Of a stretch of DNA of 64,000 nucleotides, positions 48,784 through 58,296 are shown piece after piece. The stretch is from assembly GCA_947650285.1 (NCBI GenBank), contig CANTFL010001311.1, positions 145,514 through 209,513 on the forward strand, given 5' to 3'. The notes beneath the pieces are model-generated. The model did not search any database. It was given only the letters and a program-made list of their open reading frames with translations, and was not told the DNA's origin. A program made the position numbers and the translations under genes. The number at the start of each line of letters is the position of its first letter. Within the stretch, counting starts at the first letter, position 1. This DNA comes from Hyaloperonospora brassicae (taxonomy: Eukaryota > Oomycota > Peronosporomycetes > Peronosporales > Peronosporaceae).

Positions 48784-48915
48784 GTTAACTATGCGAGGCA
48801 AGGTCAGGAGTGAATGAGTCTGACCAAACAAGTGCTCCCTGTCCCACTGGTGTCCAACAGGTGGCCACCAAGTTTTCGATAGTCACACGGTGACTATCAC
48901 ATAAGGTAGGGGTGA

Positions 48916-49356
48916 TGTAACGGGGTAGCCCGTTACATGAGATTGTCATTAAAACAATATGAGAATAAAGAATATTACGTCGAATATTCTTTTAACAATA
49001 TCACAGACATGGTGATATTGTTGGGATGACCGAAGGGTCTACTCATTGGTTGATATCGTGATGATATCGACCCACCAATCGCTGCTAGACGCGCGCAATG
49101 GGTGGTGAGTATACGTCATCATACACATAGTTATATTAGTATAATTAGGTCAGGACAACAGAGATTCAAGGAGTGATAGGACTTAATTATATTAATACAG
49201 TTTTGCGTTTACCAAGAGACTAGTCTGACTACTCAGTCTTCTTTACTTCCTCTATGTTTCCTTTATTCACCTAGCAGGGCACTGTCGACCACTGTCGTCA
49301 GGGGAAGTATACTCCGTACTGATCAACCAGTACATAGTCAACAGTGCCCCGTTACA
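48916..49356 (+). repeat. H1 3' LTR
   Basis: 441 bp with perfect 10-bp inverted ends TGTAACGGGG/CCCCGTTACA, preceded by the purine-rich AAGGTAGGGG. It differs from the H1 5' LTR at roughly a dozen or more positions (about 3%) but matches the H2 3' LTR almost exactly. Confidence 0.92.
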
Positions 49357-49361
49357 AAGAC
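49357..49361. repeat. Target duplication AAGAC, inner end of H1
   Basis: AAGAC follows the H1 3' LTR. Its reverse complement GTCTT follows the outer LTR of H2 at 58292-58296. The two halves of one target duplication are therefore split between two elements. Confidence 0.8.
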
Positions 49362-49560
49362 GACTACGATTAGCTGGATTGCTAAAATAAAGCGCCTCGG
49401 CAGCTGTCCGTGATCCTTGTGTCGAACAAAAGCAAAGTCTGTGCGTAGCCTTGTTCGCTGTCTCTGCATTGACCACTATAAGTCCTCTTTCAATGCCATG
49501 CATTTCCTCCTTTCCATGTCACTTTGAAGCTTTTCATCGCCTGCGCATCGATCTTCCACG
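49357..49560 (+). promoter_or_regulatory. Upstream region of the broken carboxypeptidase
   Basis: 204 bp between the H1 LTR and the carboxypeptidase ATG. It is pyrimidine-rich near the start (TTTCCTCCTTTCC at about 49503-49515), which resembles oomycete core promoters in general. No clear initiator match was found. Confidence 0.35.
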
Positions 49561-50537
49561 ATGACACTTCTCTTCCTGATCTTCACGAGCTTCGCAGTAC
49601 TCGTACTACTGACAAGTGCCCGCAATGAAGATGCAATCGTGACGCGTCTGCCTGGTTTGAACCTCCCAGCGCTGTCGTTCAAGCACTTCAGCGGTCATTT
49701 TGAGCTGTTAAGCAGCGAGAAGATCTTTTACCGGTACGCCAAAATTCAGCACGAGCCTGCAGACGCCCCCATTGTGCTGTGGCTCAATAGCGGTCCAGGA
49801 TGCTCATCGCTTGGCGGTTTCTTCACGGATAACGGACCTTTTGTCGTTCAGTGCGATCTGTCCATTCAGCTGAACCGGTACGCGTGGAATCGGAAGGTGA
49901 ACATGCTGTGTCTCGAGGCTCTTGCTGGCGTGGGCTTTAGCGGTGAGGTACAGGACCAAAGTTGCTGCCAAGACGCGTGAGTACCTCAGCCTCTTCTTCA
50001 GCAAATTCAGTGAGCTCCAGAACCCCGACTTCTACATCACGGGCTAGAGCTACGCTGGCATGTACATTCCCTACCTCGTGGATCTGTTGGTAGAGCAACC
50101 GCTGCAAGGCGTGAACCTCAAGGGCTTTGCGATCGGAAACCCGTTCACGGACAATCTGATCGACGGCAACGCCTACGTCGGCTACTACTACTCGCACGCG
50201 CTCATGTCGCTTGAAGCTTACGAGAAGATCAAAGTGCACTGTGGGGAATCGATCGGCTGTCTCTATGATGGTTTGACCTGTCCGATTAAGTGTGGAGAGC
50301 TCCCACAACGGGCTCAAGCGGAAGACGATGAGGAGGCACTGAACCCGTACTTCATCTGCGGCGACAAGTTCCTGCTGGATTACACGCAGGCAAGGGCGTT
50401 ACGTAAGCAGACCACGTCTGTCATGCAGATGTCATCAACGCACCGCGGCGATATCGGACCTTCTGCAGACTCACTTAATCGCGCGTACCTCAACCAGCCA
50501 GAGGTAAAAGAAGCCATCCATGCACCGCGACTGGGTG
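49561..50537 (+). pseudogene. Serine carboxypeptidase (S10), N-terminal half
   Basis: ATG 49561 opens a signal peptide (about 20 hydrophobic residues, cleavage near LTSA). The substrate-binding motif LWLNSGPGCSSLGG and NGPF follow. A frameshift or unrecognised small intron lies near 49945-49975. Beyond it the frame gives YLSLFFSKFSELQNPDFYITG and then TAG at 50045-50047. That stop sits exactly where Glu is expected in the catalytic GESYAG motif, so the active-site Ser is behind a stop. The rest is open to the H2 LTR. The other half is at 40,958-41,600. Confidence 0.88.
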
Positions 50538-50979
50538 TGTAACGGGGCACTGTTGACTATGTACTGGTTGATCAGTACGGAGTATACTTCCCCTGACGAC
50601 AGTGGTCGACAGTGCCCTGCTAGGTGAATAAAGGAAACATAGAGGAAGTAAAGAAGACTGAGTAGTCAGACTAGTCTCTTGGTAAACGCAAAACTGTATT
50701 AATATAATTAAGTCCTATTACTCCTTGAATCTCTGTTGTCCTGACCTAATTATACTAATATAACTATGTGTATGATGACGTATACTCACCACCCATTGCG
50801 CGCGTCTAGCAGCGATTGGTGGGTTGATATCATCACGATATCAACCAATGAGTAGACCCTTCGGTCATCCCAACAATATCACCATGTCTTAGGATATTGT
50901 TAAAAGAATATTCGACGTAATATTCTTTATTCTCATATTGTTTTAATGACAATCTCATGTAACGGGCTACCCCGTTACA
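50538..50979 (-). repeat. H2 3' LTR
   Basis: 442 bp, TGTAACGGGG/CCCCGTTACA ends. It abuts the broken carboxypeptidase codon at 50537. It has ATGTCTTAGGATATTG where the other LTRs have ATGTCTGTGATATTG, which spoils one conserved hairpin. Confidence 0.92.
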
Positions 50980-51111
50980 TCACCCCTACCTTATGTGATA
51001 GTCACCGTGTGACTATCGAAAACTTGGTGGCCACCTGTTGGACACCAGTGGGACAGGGAGCACTTGTTTGGTCAGACTCATTCACTCCTGACCTTGCCTC
51101 GCATAGTTAAC

Positions 51112-51776
51112 ATGTCTATGCGAGGTAATTCGAAGACCACACAGCCTGCTGCTATACCAGCCTCTGCGGCAGACCTTCGTCGTCTGCTGCTCGTTCTCCG
51201 TCTACAGCAGAAGGTTCTGCAGACGCACGCGGTATCGCACCACGTGCACATGATGACCTTGGCAATGAGGTCATCAATTATGGCGAGTCAGACGTGCCTG
51301 ACTCGCACAACGTTCCAGAGGCATCCCGATCACCGGCGGTGTCTCATCGTTCGTCAAGAGCACTGTCGAACGAGCGGACTCGTGAAACGCATCACAGTCT
51401 GTTCGGCAGTGATGATGAACTCTATGGTGAGGAATACTATGCCTCACCAGAAACAACTCGCGCTTCCCCGCAAGAGCGTGATGACGATGGCGAGAGCCGT
51501 CGTCATTCTGTAAGCCGTGGTACCGAAACAGGTACCACATTGAAGCGTGGTGAGCTCAAGCCAAGGCGCTTGACCGACCATCTCATCGATAGCCTGTCTC
51601 ACGAGACAATCCAGCACCATCGAATTCCTTTATTCGATGCAACTGAGCTTCATGGCTTAAGTTCCAGCGCGAGTAACTTCCGTGCTGAAGAAGACTTCTA
51701 TCTCGATGCCTTCCTTAGGCATCGATGGTATAATGGCAACCAAAAGCGTGACAAGAACTCGCTTTTGGCAGCGTGA
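51112..51776 (+). pseudogene. H2 antisense ORF, N-terminal part
   Basis: ATG 51112 (MSMRGNSKTTQPAAIP) is conserved with H3. A one-base frameshift near 51175 separates this start from the long open part 51294-51776 (Ser/Arg/Glu-rich, then IPLFDATELHGLSSSASNF and EEDFYLDAFLRHRWYNG). It ends at TGA 51774-51776; the same frame is open beyond it. Transcription would run against the element's own mRNA. Confidence 0.5.
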
Positions 51777-52625
51777 AACGCCTTCGTCCAAAATGTCAAG
51801 AATTTTGGACGAGAAGGGTGGCTTAAGAAGCTTGAGGCGATACGCCTCAAGTTCGAAAATCGAACGCCAACCGGTGCAGGGTACCGGTTGCATTGTTTGT
51901 CAAGTGAGGCCGGCATTCCATGCCTCACTTGGGGTGATCCTTGTGCGAGCTGTGTCGACAACTCGCAGCGTGCACATAAGGACGTGTTTTCCCTAAGTTC
52001 GCCCTGGGGAAGGGCACACATCTCGGCTGAGATGCGGGACGCGAGTGCAAACTTGCAATCCGTCTACAAGCGCCAAAAGTTCGTGTTTACCGATGGGCCC
52101 GAGGACCTATCGGACGATTCTCGTCATACTGGTGGACGAGACCTTCAACGTCAGCCATCAGCTGAGAACGAGGTTCCCATCTGTCAAAGGAAGGTGGGTA
52201 CCCACGCCACCGGACAAGGTAACTCGTCCTTGATTCTGAATCGCCACGGTGGTTCAAGATACGCTCCACAAGAAAGCGTTAAACACCGTGGGAATCCACC
52301 AGTGGTTCCAGTGGCGGTGGAAAGACAAGGTCCGGCTCAGCCGCCGGGCCTGCACGAGACTTTGGGTAACCACGAGCGTTACCTGACCGAGCTGAGGGAG
52401 GACGTCGATCACGAATACGATCGTCGGCACGCCTTGCATTCGGACATGCGACGTCTTCGTGCCGATCGGGAGAAGGACCGATCGGAATTCGCGTTCGCTC
52501 AGCTTGAGAGTGAACGCGAGAGACGTCGTTTGCGCGAAGAGCTAGAGACGGCTCGTCGCGAGGCCGCGTCGATGAAGGATCAAAATCCTTTCGACGAAGG
52601 ACAAACTTCAGTGTTTGGTCCGTGA
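51777..52625 (+). CDS. H2 antisense ORF, C-terminal coiled-coil part
   Basis: Open frame continuing in phase from the upstream piece; the first ATG is 51888 (245 codons). The first half has several Cys (GIPCLTWGDPCASC). The second half is a predicted coiled coil with heptad-like Leu/Arg/Glu (LESERERRRLREELETARRE near the C-terminus). It overlaps the chromodomain on the other strand. No known family recognised. Confidence 0.5.
   Translation, partial: NAFVQNVKNFGREGWLKKLEAIRLKFENRTPTGAGYRLHCLSSEAGIPCLTWGDPCASCVDNSQRAHKDVFSLSSPWGRAHISAEMRDASANLQSVYKRQKFVFTDGPEDLSDDSRHTGGRDLQRQPSAENEVPICQRKVGTHATGQGNSSLILNRHGGSRYAPQESVKHRGNPPVVPVAVERQGPAQPPGLHETLGNHERYLTELREDVDHEYDRRHALHSDMRRLRADREKDRSEFAFAQLESERERRRLREELETARREAASMKDQNPFDEGQTSVFGP
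52087..52278 (-). CDS. H2 chromodomain
   Basis: Intact 60-plus residue chromodomain with VERILNHR, YLVRWRGYPPS, and W in FDRWEPR (aromatic-cage type positions), followed by DVEGLVHQYDENRP. It is preceded by an in-frame TAA (minus, 52279-52281) that separates it from a Pro/Arg-rich linker (to about 52836). Confidence 0.85.
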   Translation of the reverse strand, partial: RFLVERILNHRGDSESRTSYLVRWRGYPPSFDRWEPRSQLMADVEGLVHQYDENRPIGPRAHR

Positions 52626-52657
52626 TCACAAGAATCTGTTGGGGATTCTTGAGCGCG

Positions 52658-53414
52658 CTAGTTATCTCCGTTCTCGCAAGAGGCCTCGTACTGATGGTAC
52701 GGGTGGAGACGACCAACATAAAACGTAGGATGCGTGCGCATCCTACGAGGCAATTCGATCGTGTATGCATTGCCCTTGCGGTGCAACACACGAAAGGGAC
52801 CAATGTATTTCGGCAGTAGTTTAGTACTGACGACATTAATGACTACATGTACAGGTAAGTTTATTGTAGACAGTAGTACTAGGTCGTTAACTTTAAATGA
52901 AAGAACATTTGCTCTTCCATTCTTGTCTGCGTTCCGTTTCTGGCGGTCCACCGCATTTGCGATGGAGTCCTGAACGAAACGGACTACCGCCTCTCAAGTC
53001 AGCAGGAAGTTCTCTGCTGACTCGTTGTTGTGTTTTTCAGTGCATTTCGTGCGCACTGCTAAGAGATCGTTCTCTTCTTCAACGAGGGTGTCCTCTTCCT
53101 CGCTGGCATTGTCGTTGACGATGCTGAATATACCAGCATCGTCATCATTGTCTGATGTAGCAGCAGCGTCATCGCTACTGGTAAGCTCGATTTCCTCGAT
53201 GTCGACGTTGTCGACATCGGCATCAAACGTATCGGCGTGAGCGGTGATACGTGATGAGCAAGAGCCAAAACGATTTTTGCTCGAGCGAGTCCCCCCTTGA
53301 CTCATAGTCACTTTGTATGAGGGCGGGAATACGTGGGTGGCGTAAGCCATTCACGTAGAAAGGCGTATGCGTTGTGGACGCATGCACGGAGTTGTTGATG
53401 GCAAACTCAACCAT
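52658..53414 (-). pseudogene. H2 integrase C-terminus, acidic linker and GPF module
   Basis: 53414-53223 is the integrase tail (MVEFAINNSVHAST). 53350-52994 is a linker very rich in Asp/Glu/Ser (VDNVDIEEIELTSSDD). 52951-52658 carries GPFRVLHRKGNAYTI. The three pieces are in different frames. Confidence 0.8.
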
Positions 53415-54406
53415 CAGTAAGAGCTCACTTCAATGTGAAAAGGAGTGGCGTATCCACGAAGAATTTCTTCGAGGACATGGTTCGCACGTTCTGTCTGGCC
53501 ATCTGTTTCAGGATGGTCGGAGGTTGACATCTTCAACCGTGTTCCCAATGTGCGGAACACGGATTGCCAAAACGCCGCCGTGAACCGAGGGTAACGGTCG
53601 GATACGAGCTCACGGAATAAACCGTGGAGTCGAAACACAGTGTCGATGAAGACACGCGCACAACCGTGTGCGTTGATCGATTCTGAAACTGCAGCAAGAT
53701 GTACCATCTTGCTGAAACGATCCACAAATACAAGAATACCATTATTCTTGTTAGTGTCTTCGGGGAACCCGAAGACAAAGTCCATGGAGACGGACTCCCA
53801 ACACTCTGCCGGGGCCGGCAGAGGTTGTAACGGTGCACGGAATGAAGGACTAGACTTCACCCGTTGACAGACCTCGCAAGAACGAATGTACTTGCGGACA
53901 AACTGATACTGACGGGGACAGTAAAAGTCTCGACTAACCGTGAGGTAAGTCTTTTCTCGGCCACGATGCCCGCCAGACGGCGCATCGTGACATTCGAACA
54001 TGATTCGTACTTGCAATTCATCATGATCGGGAACGACGACACGAGGCGTGTCGTCGGCAACTGCTGTATAGTACAGCAGGCCATTGCGAGTAGTGTACCG
54101 ATCCAAAGAGGAACGGTACAGGGCCGACAAATCCGACAAGGATTTCCGGGATGGGTTTGCAAGATGACCCATCAAACGGAGGAGATTCGTGTCTTCTGCG
54201 TATGCCTTCCGCACGTCGTCGAGTAACGGCGACGACGGCACACTGATGGACAGTGCCGCAACAGTGAGCAAGACCTCACTGTTGACTCGGGTCGTTGGCT
54301 CGAAGTCGGGCCGACGTGATAACGCATCAGCGACGACATTAAGTCGTCCTGGCTTGTACTCCACGGAGAAGTTATACTCCGCGAAGAAAGACATCCACCT
54401 CGCCAT
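53414..54406 (-). CDS. H2 integrase zinc and catalytic core segment
   Basis: 330 codons, the same translation as the H1 segment, with HHCC and complete DDE triad. No private lesion seen. Confidence 0.88.
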   Translation of the reverse strand: MARWMSFFAEYNFSVEYKPGRLNVVADALSRRPDFEPTTRVNSEVLLTVAALSISVPSSPLLDDVRKAYAEDTNLLRLMGHLANPSRKSLSDLSALYRSSLDRYTTRNGLLYYTAVADDTPRVVVPDHDELQVRIMFECHDAPSGGHRGREKTYLTVSRDFYCPRQYQFVRKYIRSCEVCQRVKSSPSFRAPLQPLPAPAECWESVSMDFVFGFPEDTNKNNGILVFVDRFSKMVHLAAVSESINAHGCARVFIDTVFRLHGLFRELVSDRYPRFTAAFWQSVFRTLGTRLKMSTSDHPETDGQTERANHVLEEILRGYATPFHIEVSSY

Positions 54407-54717
54407 CCTTTGCGAGAGGTGTGGGCTGTTTACGGCCGTGAGTAGTGACGCATGGTCCGTATAGACGATGAATCATCTATCTCCCAAGAGATAGACCCGG
54501 AACTTAGCCAGTGCATACTTCATGGCAAGTAGTTCCTTGTCATGCACTGGATAATTGCGTTCAGCTGGTTGCAGCTGACGCTATTAATAGCAGACGACGC
54601 GCTCTGCGCCGTCTGTGTCATACTGCATCAACGCTCAGCCGATAGCAAAATCGCTGGCGTCACAGACCACATGAAATGGTCTGTCCTGATCTGCAATCGC
54701 CAAGATCGGCGACTGCA
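54407..54717 (-). pseudogene. H2 RNase H with three in-frame stops
   Basis: Mirror of 45178-45488 with the same three stops, so these lesions are shared and not private to either copy. Confidence 0.83.
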
Positions 54718-55925
54718 TCAAGCTTTTCTTGATGCTTCAAAGGAACGCTGACACTCAGCGTTCCATGACCACTTGACATCTTTCTTGAGCAAGCAAGAAA
54801 GATGTACCGTCATCTCGGCGTAGTTGCGCGAGTACTTGTGCAAGTACGCCGCTAGCCGAAAGAACTTCCTTAGTCCCTTGACATCGACTGGCACTGGCCA
54901 GTCGGTGATCGCCTTGATCTTTTCGGGATCAGGGCGTACGCCGTGTTTACCCACGATGCACCCAAGAAGTGGTATTTCGCTAGCCGCGAATATACACTTC
55001 TTAAGGTTGGCGTACAACTTATGCTTGCGCATGAGTTGAAGAACCTGACGGACGTGAGTTCTGTAAACTTCAACGTCCGTCTTTTCGTCCATACCCCGAC
55101 TATGGACGAATACATCGTCGAAGTAACTCGGTGCGGTGTCTCGCACCGGTCGCAATAGATTTGTGACACATCTGTTGAATGTAGCAGGGGCATTGCTCAG
55201 CCCCTGTGGCATAACTAGCACTCCCACAGCATCCCGCTGAGGGTTCTCACTGCTGTGTACGGAACATCCCGTTCACGCATGAGGACCTGATAGAACCCAT
55301 CCATCAGATCCATGGACGAGAAGATGGTACTCTTTGACATACCATCTATGATTACGTCCTTTCTTGGTATCAGCGTCTGAGCCGGTACCGTTGCAGCATT
55401 CAACTTGTTGAATGCGTGCACTATCCGCCACCTTCCTGTGGCCTTTTGCACACAGAAGGCCGGAGAGCTGCGAGGGGATGTTGATTCCCTCACATGGCCC
55501 GCTGCTAAGCGATCGGCAAAGAACTTGTCGATCGCTAGTACTTGTTCACGAGGCAGTGGCCACTGATTCATGACACAGTACTTCGAGCCCGGTCTGAGCT
55601 CGATCTCGTGTCGAGTGCCTTTGTCCTTAGGCAACTCGCAAGGTACGGATTCAGGGAATACGTCCTTGAATTCGATCAAATCCTTATACAAAGGATTTGC
55701 CTGAAGTGACTCCCAGGATTGAGACGTGTATCGCTCAAATCGAGTCTTCTCATCGAGGACACTTTCGTCCATCGATGAGCTGCTGAGAACCCGTTCGTTT
55801 TCAGCAAACACCGTTGCCGACCGAATATCAGCCACATACTCATCCTCTGTGACGAGTATGCAGATCTGCTTGACTTTGCCACTACGCATATCACGCAAGA
55901 ACCGTTTCGTTTCTAGCGTTGGCAA
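54718..55925 (-). pseudogene. H2 reverse transcriptase
   Basis: 55925-55215 (236 codons) is uninterrupted, including TSQSWESL where H1 has a stop. A frameshift leads to 55227-54718 with PQGLSNAPATF, YFDDVFVHS and the thumb. Apart from the single frame change the RT looks complete, the best-preserved RT in the window. Confidence 0.88.
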
Positions 55926-55930
55926 TTGAG

Positions 55931-56824
55931 TTATCTTCGAATTAACTTCGGAGGCACAATCAGATCAAGCGTATAAGCGCCTACGCTTGATCCATCATTG
56001 ACCAAGACATTCAGTGTCTCGATTACCTCCTGGAAAATCACTTCCACAGGATCTGGGTGAGCTTTCTCCACAATGTAGTGATTATCTACATTGTGTTCGT
56101 GTACAGTCGTGCTAACGACCTTACCACAAGTGAGGCCATCGCACTCACTCGTAGTACCCTCACGTGAGTGTGGGCGTTCCAAGATATTCGTCAGGTGATT
56201 ATATGAGGAATAAGTGGCAGGTATCGTAACCGATCGATACTGCCAACTCACCCTTGGCTCGTATTTCCTGAGCCAAGGCAACCCTAAGATGACGTCGAAC
56301 TTGTCATCTAGGTCAAGCACGATGAAATCATCATCGTACTGTTCGCCTTTTAACGTGTAGTGGATTCCGACTAAACGTTTCTTCACAGTGATCGATGCTC
56401 CTGTCGCTAGGCGCACCGTCATCTTCGTTGGAGGGATCTCCCGCTCCACGAAGTTAAAACTTCCTGCCTCCAGCGACTGGCGACGAACAAAATTGTTCGA
56501 CGCCCCACAGTCTACTAGGGCGCGAAGTGACAAGTCTCTTTTCACTTCTAACTTCAAGGTGATAAGTGACATCTCATCACCAGGTGCAGAGACACACAGA
56601 AATTGTGTATCGGGAGCAACCTTCTTCAGGAGATTTGCAAATTCTCTTGAGGTTGCTGGATCAGTAGGGTGCTCCGCCCCTACTGATCCCGACCGTTTTT
56701 TATGGTTTACCTCGCTGTTGCGACTTCGCAACAGCAACGGACCCTCGCCCTCCAGTTCTTCTTGCTGGTGGGTTAATACTGCGCTCTGCACCGCGAGGTT
56801 CTGAGCGGGGGATACTGCATTCAT
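55931..56824 (-). CDS. H2 retropepsin-like protease segment
   Basis: 297 codons, same translation as the H1 counterpart: VDCGASNNF and FDVILGLPWL. The next ORF (RT) starts 6 bp downstream in another frame. Confidence 0.8.
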   Translation of the reverse strand: MNAVSPAQNLAVQSAVLTHQQEELEGEGPLLLRSRNSEVNHKKRSGSVGAEHPTDPATSREFANLLKKVAPDTQFLCVSAPGDEMSLITLKLEVKRDLSLRALVDCGASNNFVRRQSLEAGSFNFVEREIPPTKMTVRLATGASITVKKRLVGIHYTLKGEQYDDDFIVLDLDDKFDVILGLPWLRKYEPRVSWQYRSVTIPATYSSYNHLTNILERPHSREGTTSECDGLTCGKVVSTTVHEHNVDNHYIVEKAHPDPVEVIFQEVIETLNVLVNDGSSVGAYTLDLIVPPKLIRR

Positions 56825-57800
56825 ATGCGTAGTGTCCCAGTTTATGACAGCGATGGCATCTCACCATTGCTTGTCATTCACAGGACGAGGTTTCTCGCCC
56901 TCGACTTGACAGAGGTCCATTGGTAATGGACCTCTGACTGCCAGTCGTCTCTGTGGACGATGCGGGGTAAACGTAGCGTGAGCCTGTCTCACACTATATT
57001 ATTCTTGCTCCGCTGCGAAGATTGTTTCTGAGAGCGTCTTTAGATTTCCGCGGAACAGGTGGTCCCTAACGGGACCGTCTGAAAGCCCTTGAATAAAGAT
57101 TGTGATCAACACAAACTCACTCACAGGGTTCACTACCATGCAGCTTGCAAGGTAGCGTACATGTTGGGCGTAAGCGTGAACCTTACGCTTACCATGCTCG
57201 ATTTGCAGGAGCTCCGAAAGAGTCCTGAACTCTGCTATGGGTGGCTAAAACGTCTCACTGAGCAGGGTCTTGAAGATCCTCAACGACCCAAACACATGTG
57301 GGTCGTGCAACTTGAGGTTCAGGGTCCAAGCTCTGGCTTCTCCTGCCAGGTTAGACTGAGCGGACGAGACTTGCATTCGCTCATCGTCGATGCGACGAGC
57401 ATGGATGACATCGTCCAGATCGACGAACCACCTCAACAAGGATTCTTCCTCGACTCCCCGATACTTGGAAACCTCTAGCTTTAGAGACTCCCGTCGACGC
57501 TTACGCGTCGGCTCTGTGGACTGAGACTGGTCTTGTCTCAGTGCTTCGGTCCGCTGGTGATCTTGTTGTTGTAACAAGGTCACCTGCGCTCGCGACTCAT
57601 CAAGTTCTCGTTGCAAGAACTTGCTAATGACGACATGTTGCTCGTCTTCTATCCCTTGAGGATAGCATGGCCCAGATGGCTTCCTCGCCAACGGTCGAAC
57701 TCATTCGTTCGATCGCACTCCATTCGATGTCGCTCAAATGGGAGTAGCTTTCACGGGTTCGGTGAAATCTGTCGCCGTCTACATCGTCCAACATGTTCAT
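56817..57800 (-). pseudogene. H2 gag with CCHC zinc knuckle
   Basis: ATG at 57798-57800. The coiled-coil and capsid start are joined in one frame (57691-57245, 148 codons), unlike H1. After a TAG the capsid continues to about 56861. The knuckle CHRCHKLGHYAYEC is at 56858-56817 in another frame and overlaps the start of the protease segment. Confidence 0.82.
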
Positions 57801-57850
57801 GTTGGGCGATGGAGTTGTGGTCCTTGGACGGACTACAAAGTGCTACCAGC

Positions 57851-58291
57851 TGTAACGGGTCACTGTTGACTACGTACTGGTTGAACAGTACGGAGTATAC
57901 TTCCACTGACGACAGTGGTCGATAGTGCCCTGCTAGGTGTTTAAGGGAAACATAGAGAAAGTAAAGAAGACTAAGTAGTCAGACTAGTCTCTTGGTAAAA
58001 GTAAAACTGTATTAATATAATTAAGTCCTATTACTCCTTGAATCTCTGTTGTCCTGACCTAATTATACTAATATAACTATGTGTATGATGACGTATACTC
58101 ACCACCCATTGCGCGCGTCTAGCAGCGATTGGTGGGTTGATATCATCACGATATCAACCAATGAGTAGACCCTTCGGTCATCCCAACAATATCACCATGT
58201 CTGTGATATTGTTAAAAGAATATTCGACGTAATATTCTTTATTCTCATATTGTTTTAATGACAATCTCATGTAAAGGGCTACCCCGTTACA
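57851..58291 (-). repeat. H2 5' LTR
   Basis: 441 bp. It shares with the H1 5' LTR, and not with either 3' LTR, variants such as CCACTGACG, GATAGTGCC, TGTTTAAGGG and GTAAAAGTAAAA. This is the key to the non-independent history of the two elements. Confidence 0.92.
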
Positions 58292-58296
58292 GTCTT
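58292..58296. repeat. Target duplication GTCTT (AAGAC), outer end of H2
   Basis: Reverse complement of the AAGAC at 49357-49361. In the pre-inversion order both lay on either side of one element upstream of the carboxypeptidase. Confidence 0.8.

Larger units (their letters stand above)
41601..49356 (+). mobile_element. Family H Ty3/gypsy chromodomain retrotransposon, copy H1
   Basis: 7,756 bp with LTRs of 440 and 441 bp. Domain order on plus is gag, CCHC, protease, RT, RNase H, integrase, GPF module, chromodomain, plus an antisense ORF before the 3' LTR. This is the chromovirus arrangement. It has several stops and frameshifts shared with H2 and a few private ones (stop at 44174, small deletion in the chromodomain, altered LTR ends). 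It is the inverted partner of H2. Confidence 0.93.
50538..58291 (-). mobile_element. Family H Ty3/gypsy chromodomain retrotransposon, copy H2
   Basis: 7,754 bp in reverse orientation, a near-perfect mirror of H1 about the axis between 49356 and 50538. Private differences favour H2 as the less damaged copy: RT without the extra stop, PQGLSNAPATF kept, gag capsid joined, chromodomain in one frame and aORF C-part continuous. Confidence 0.93.

Noticed and set aside
41601..58291. H1/H2 inverted repeat as a phase-variation switch of the carboxypeptidase
   Set aside because: Flipping the segment back would still leave an element between the halves, and the N-half has its own stop and frameshift, so neither orientation can give a working gene.
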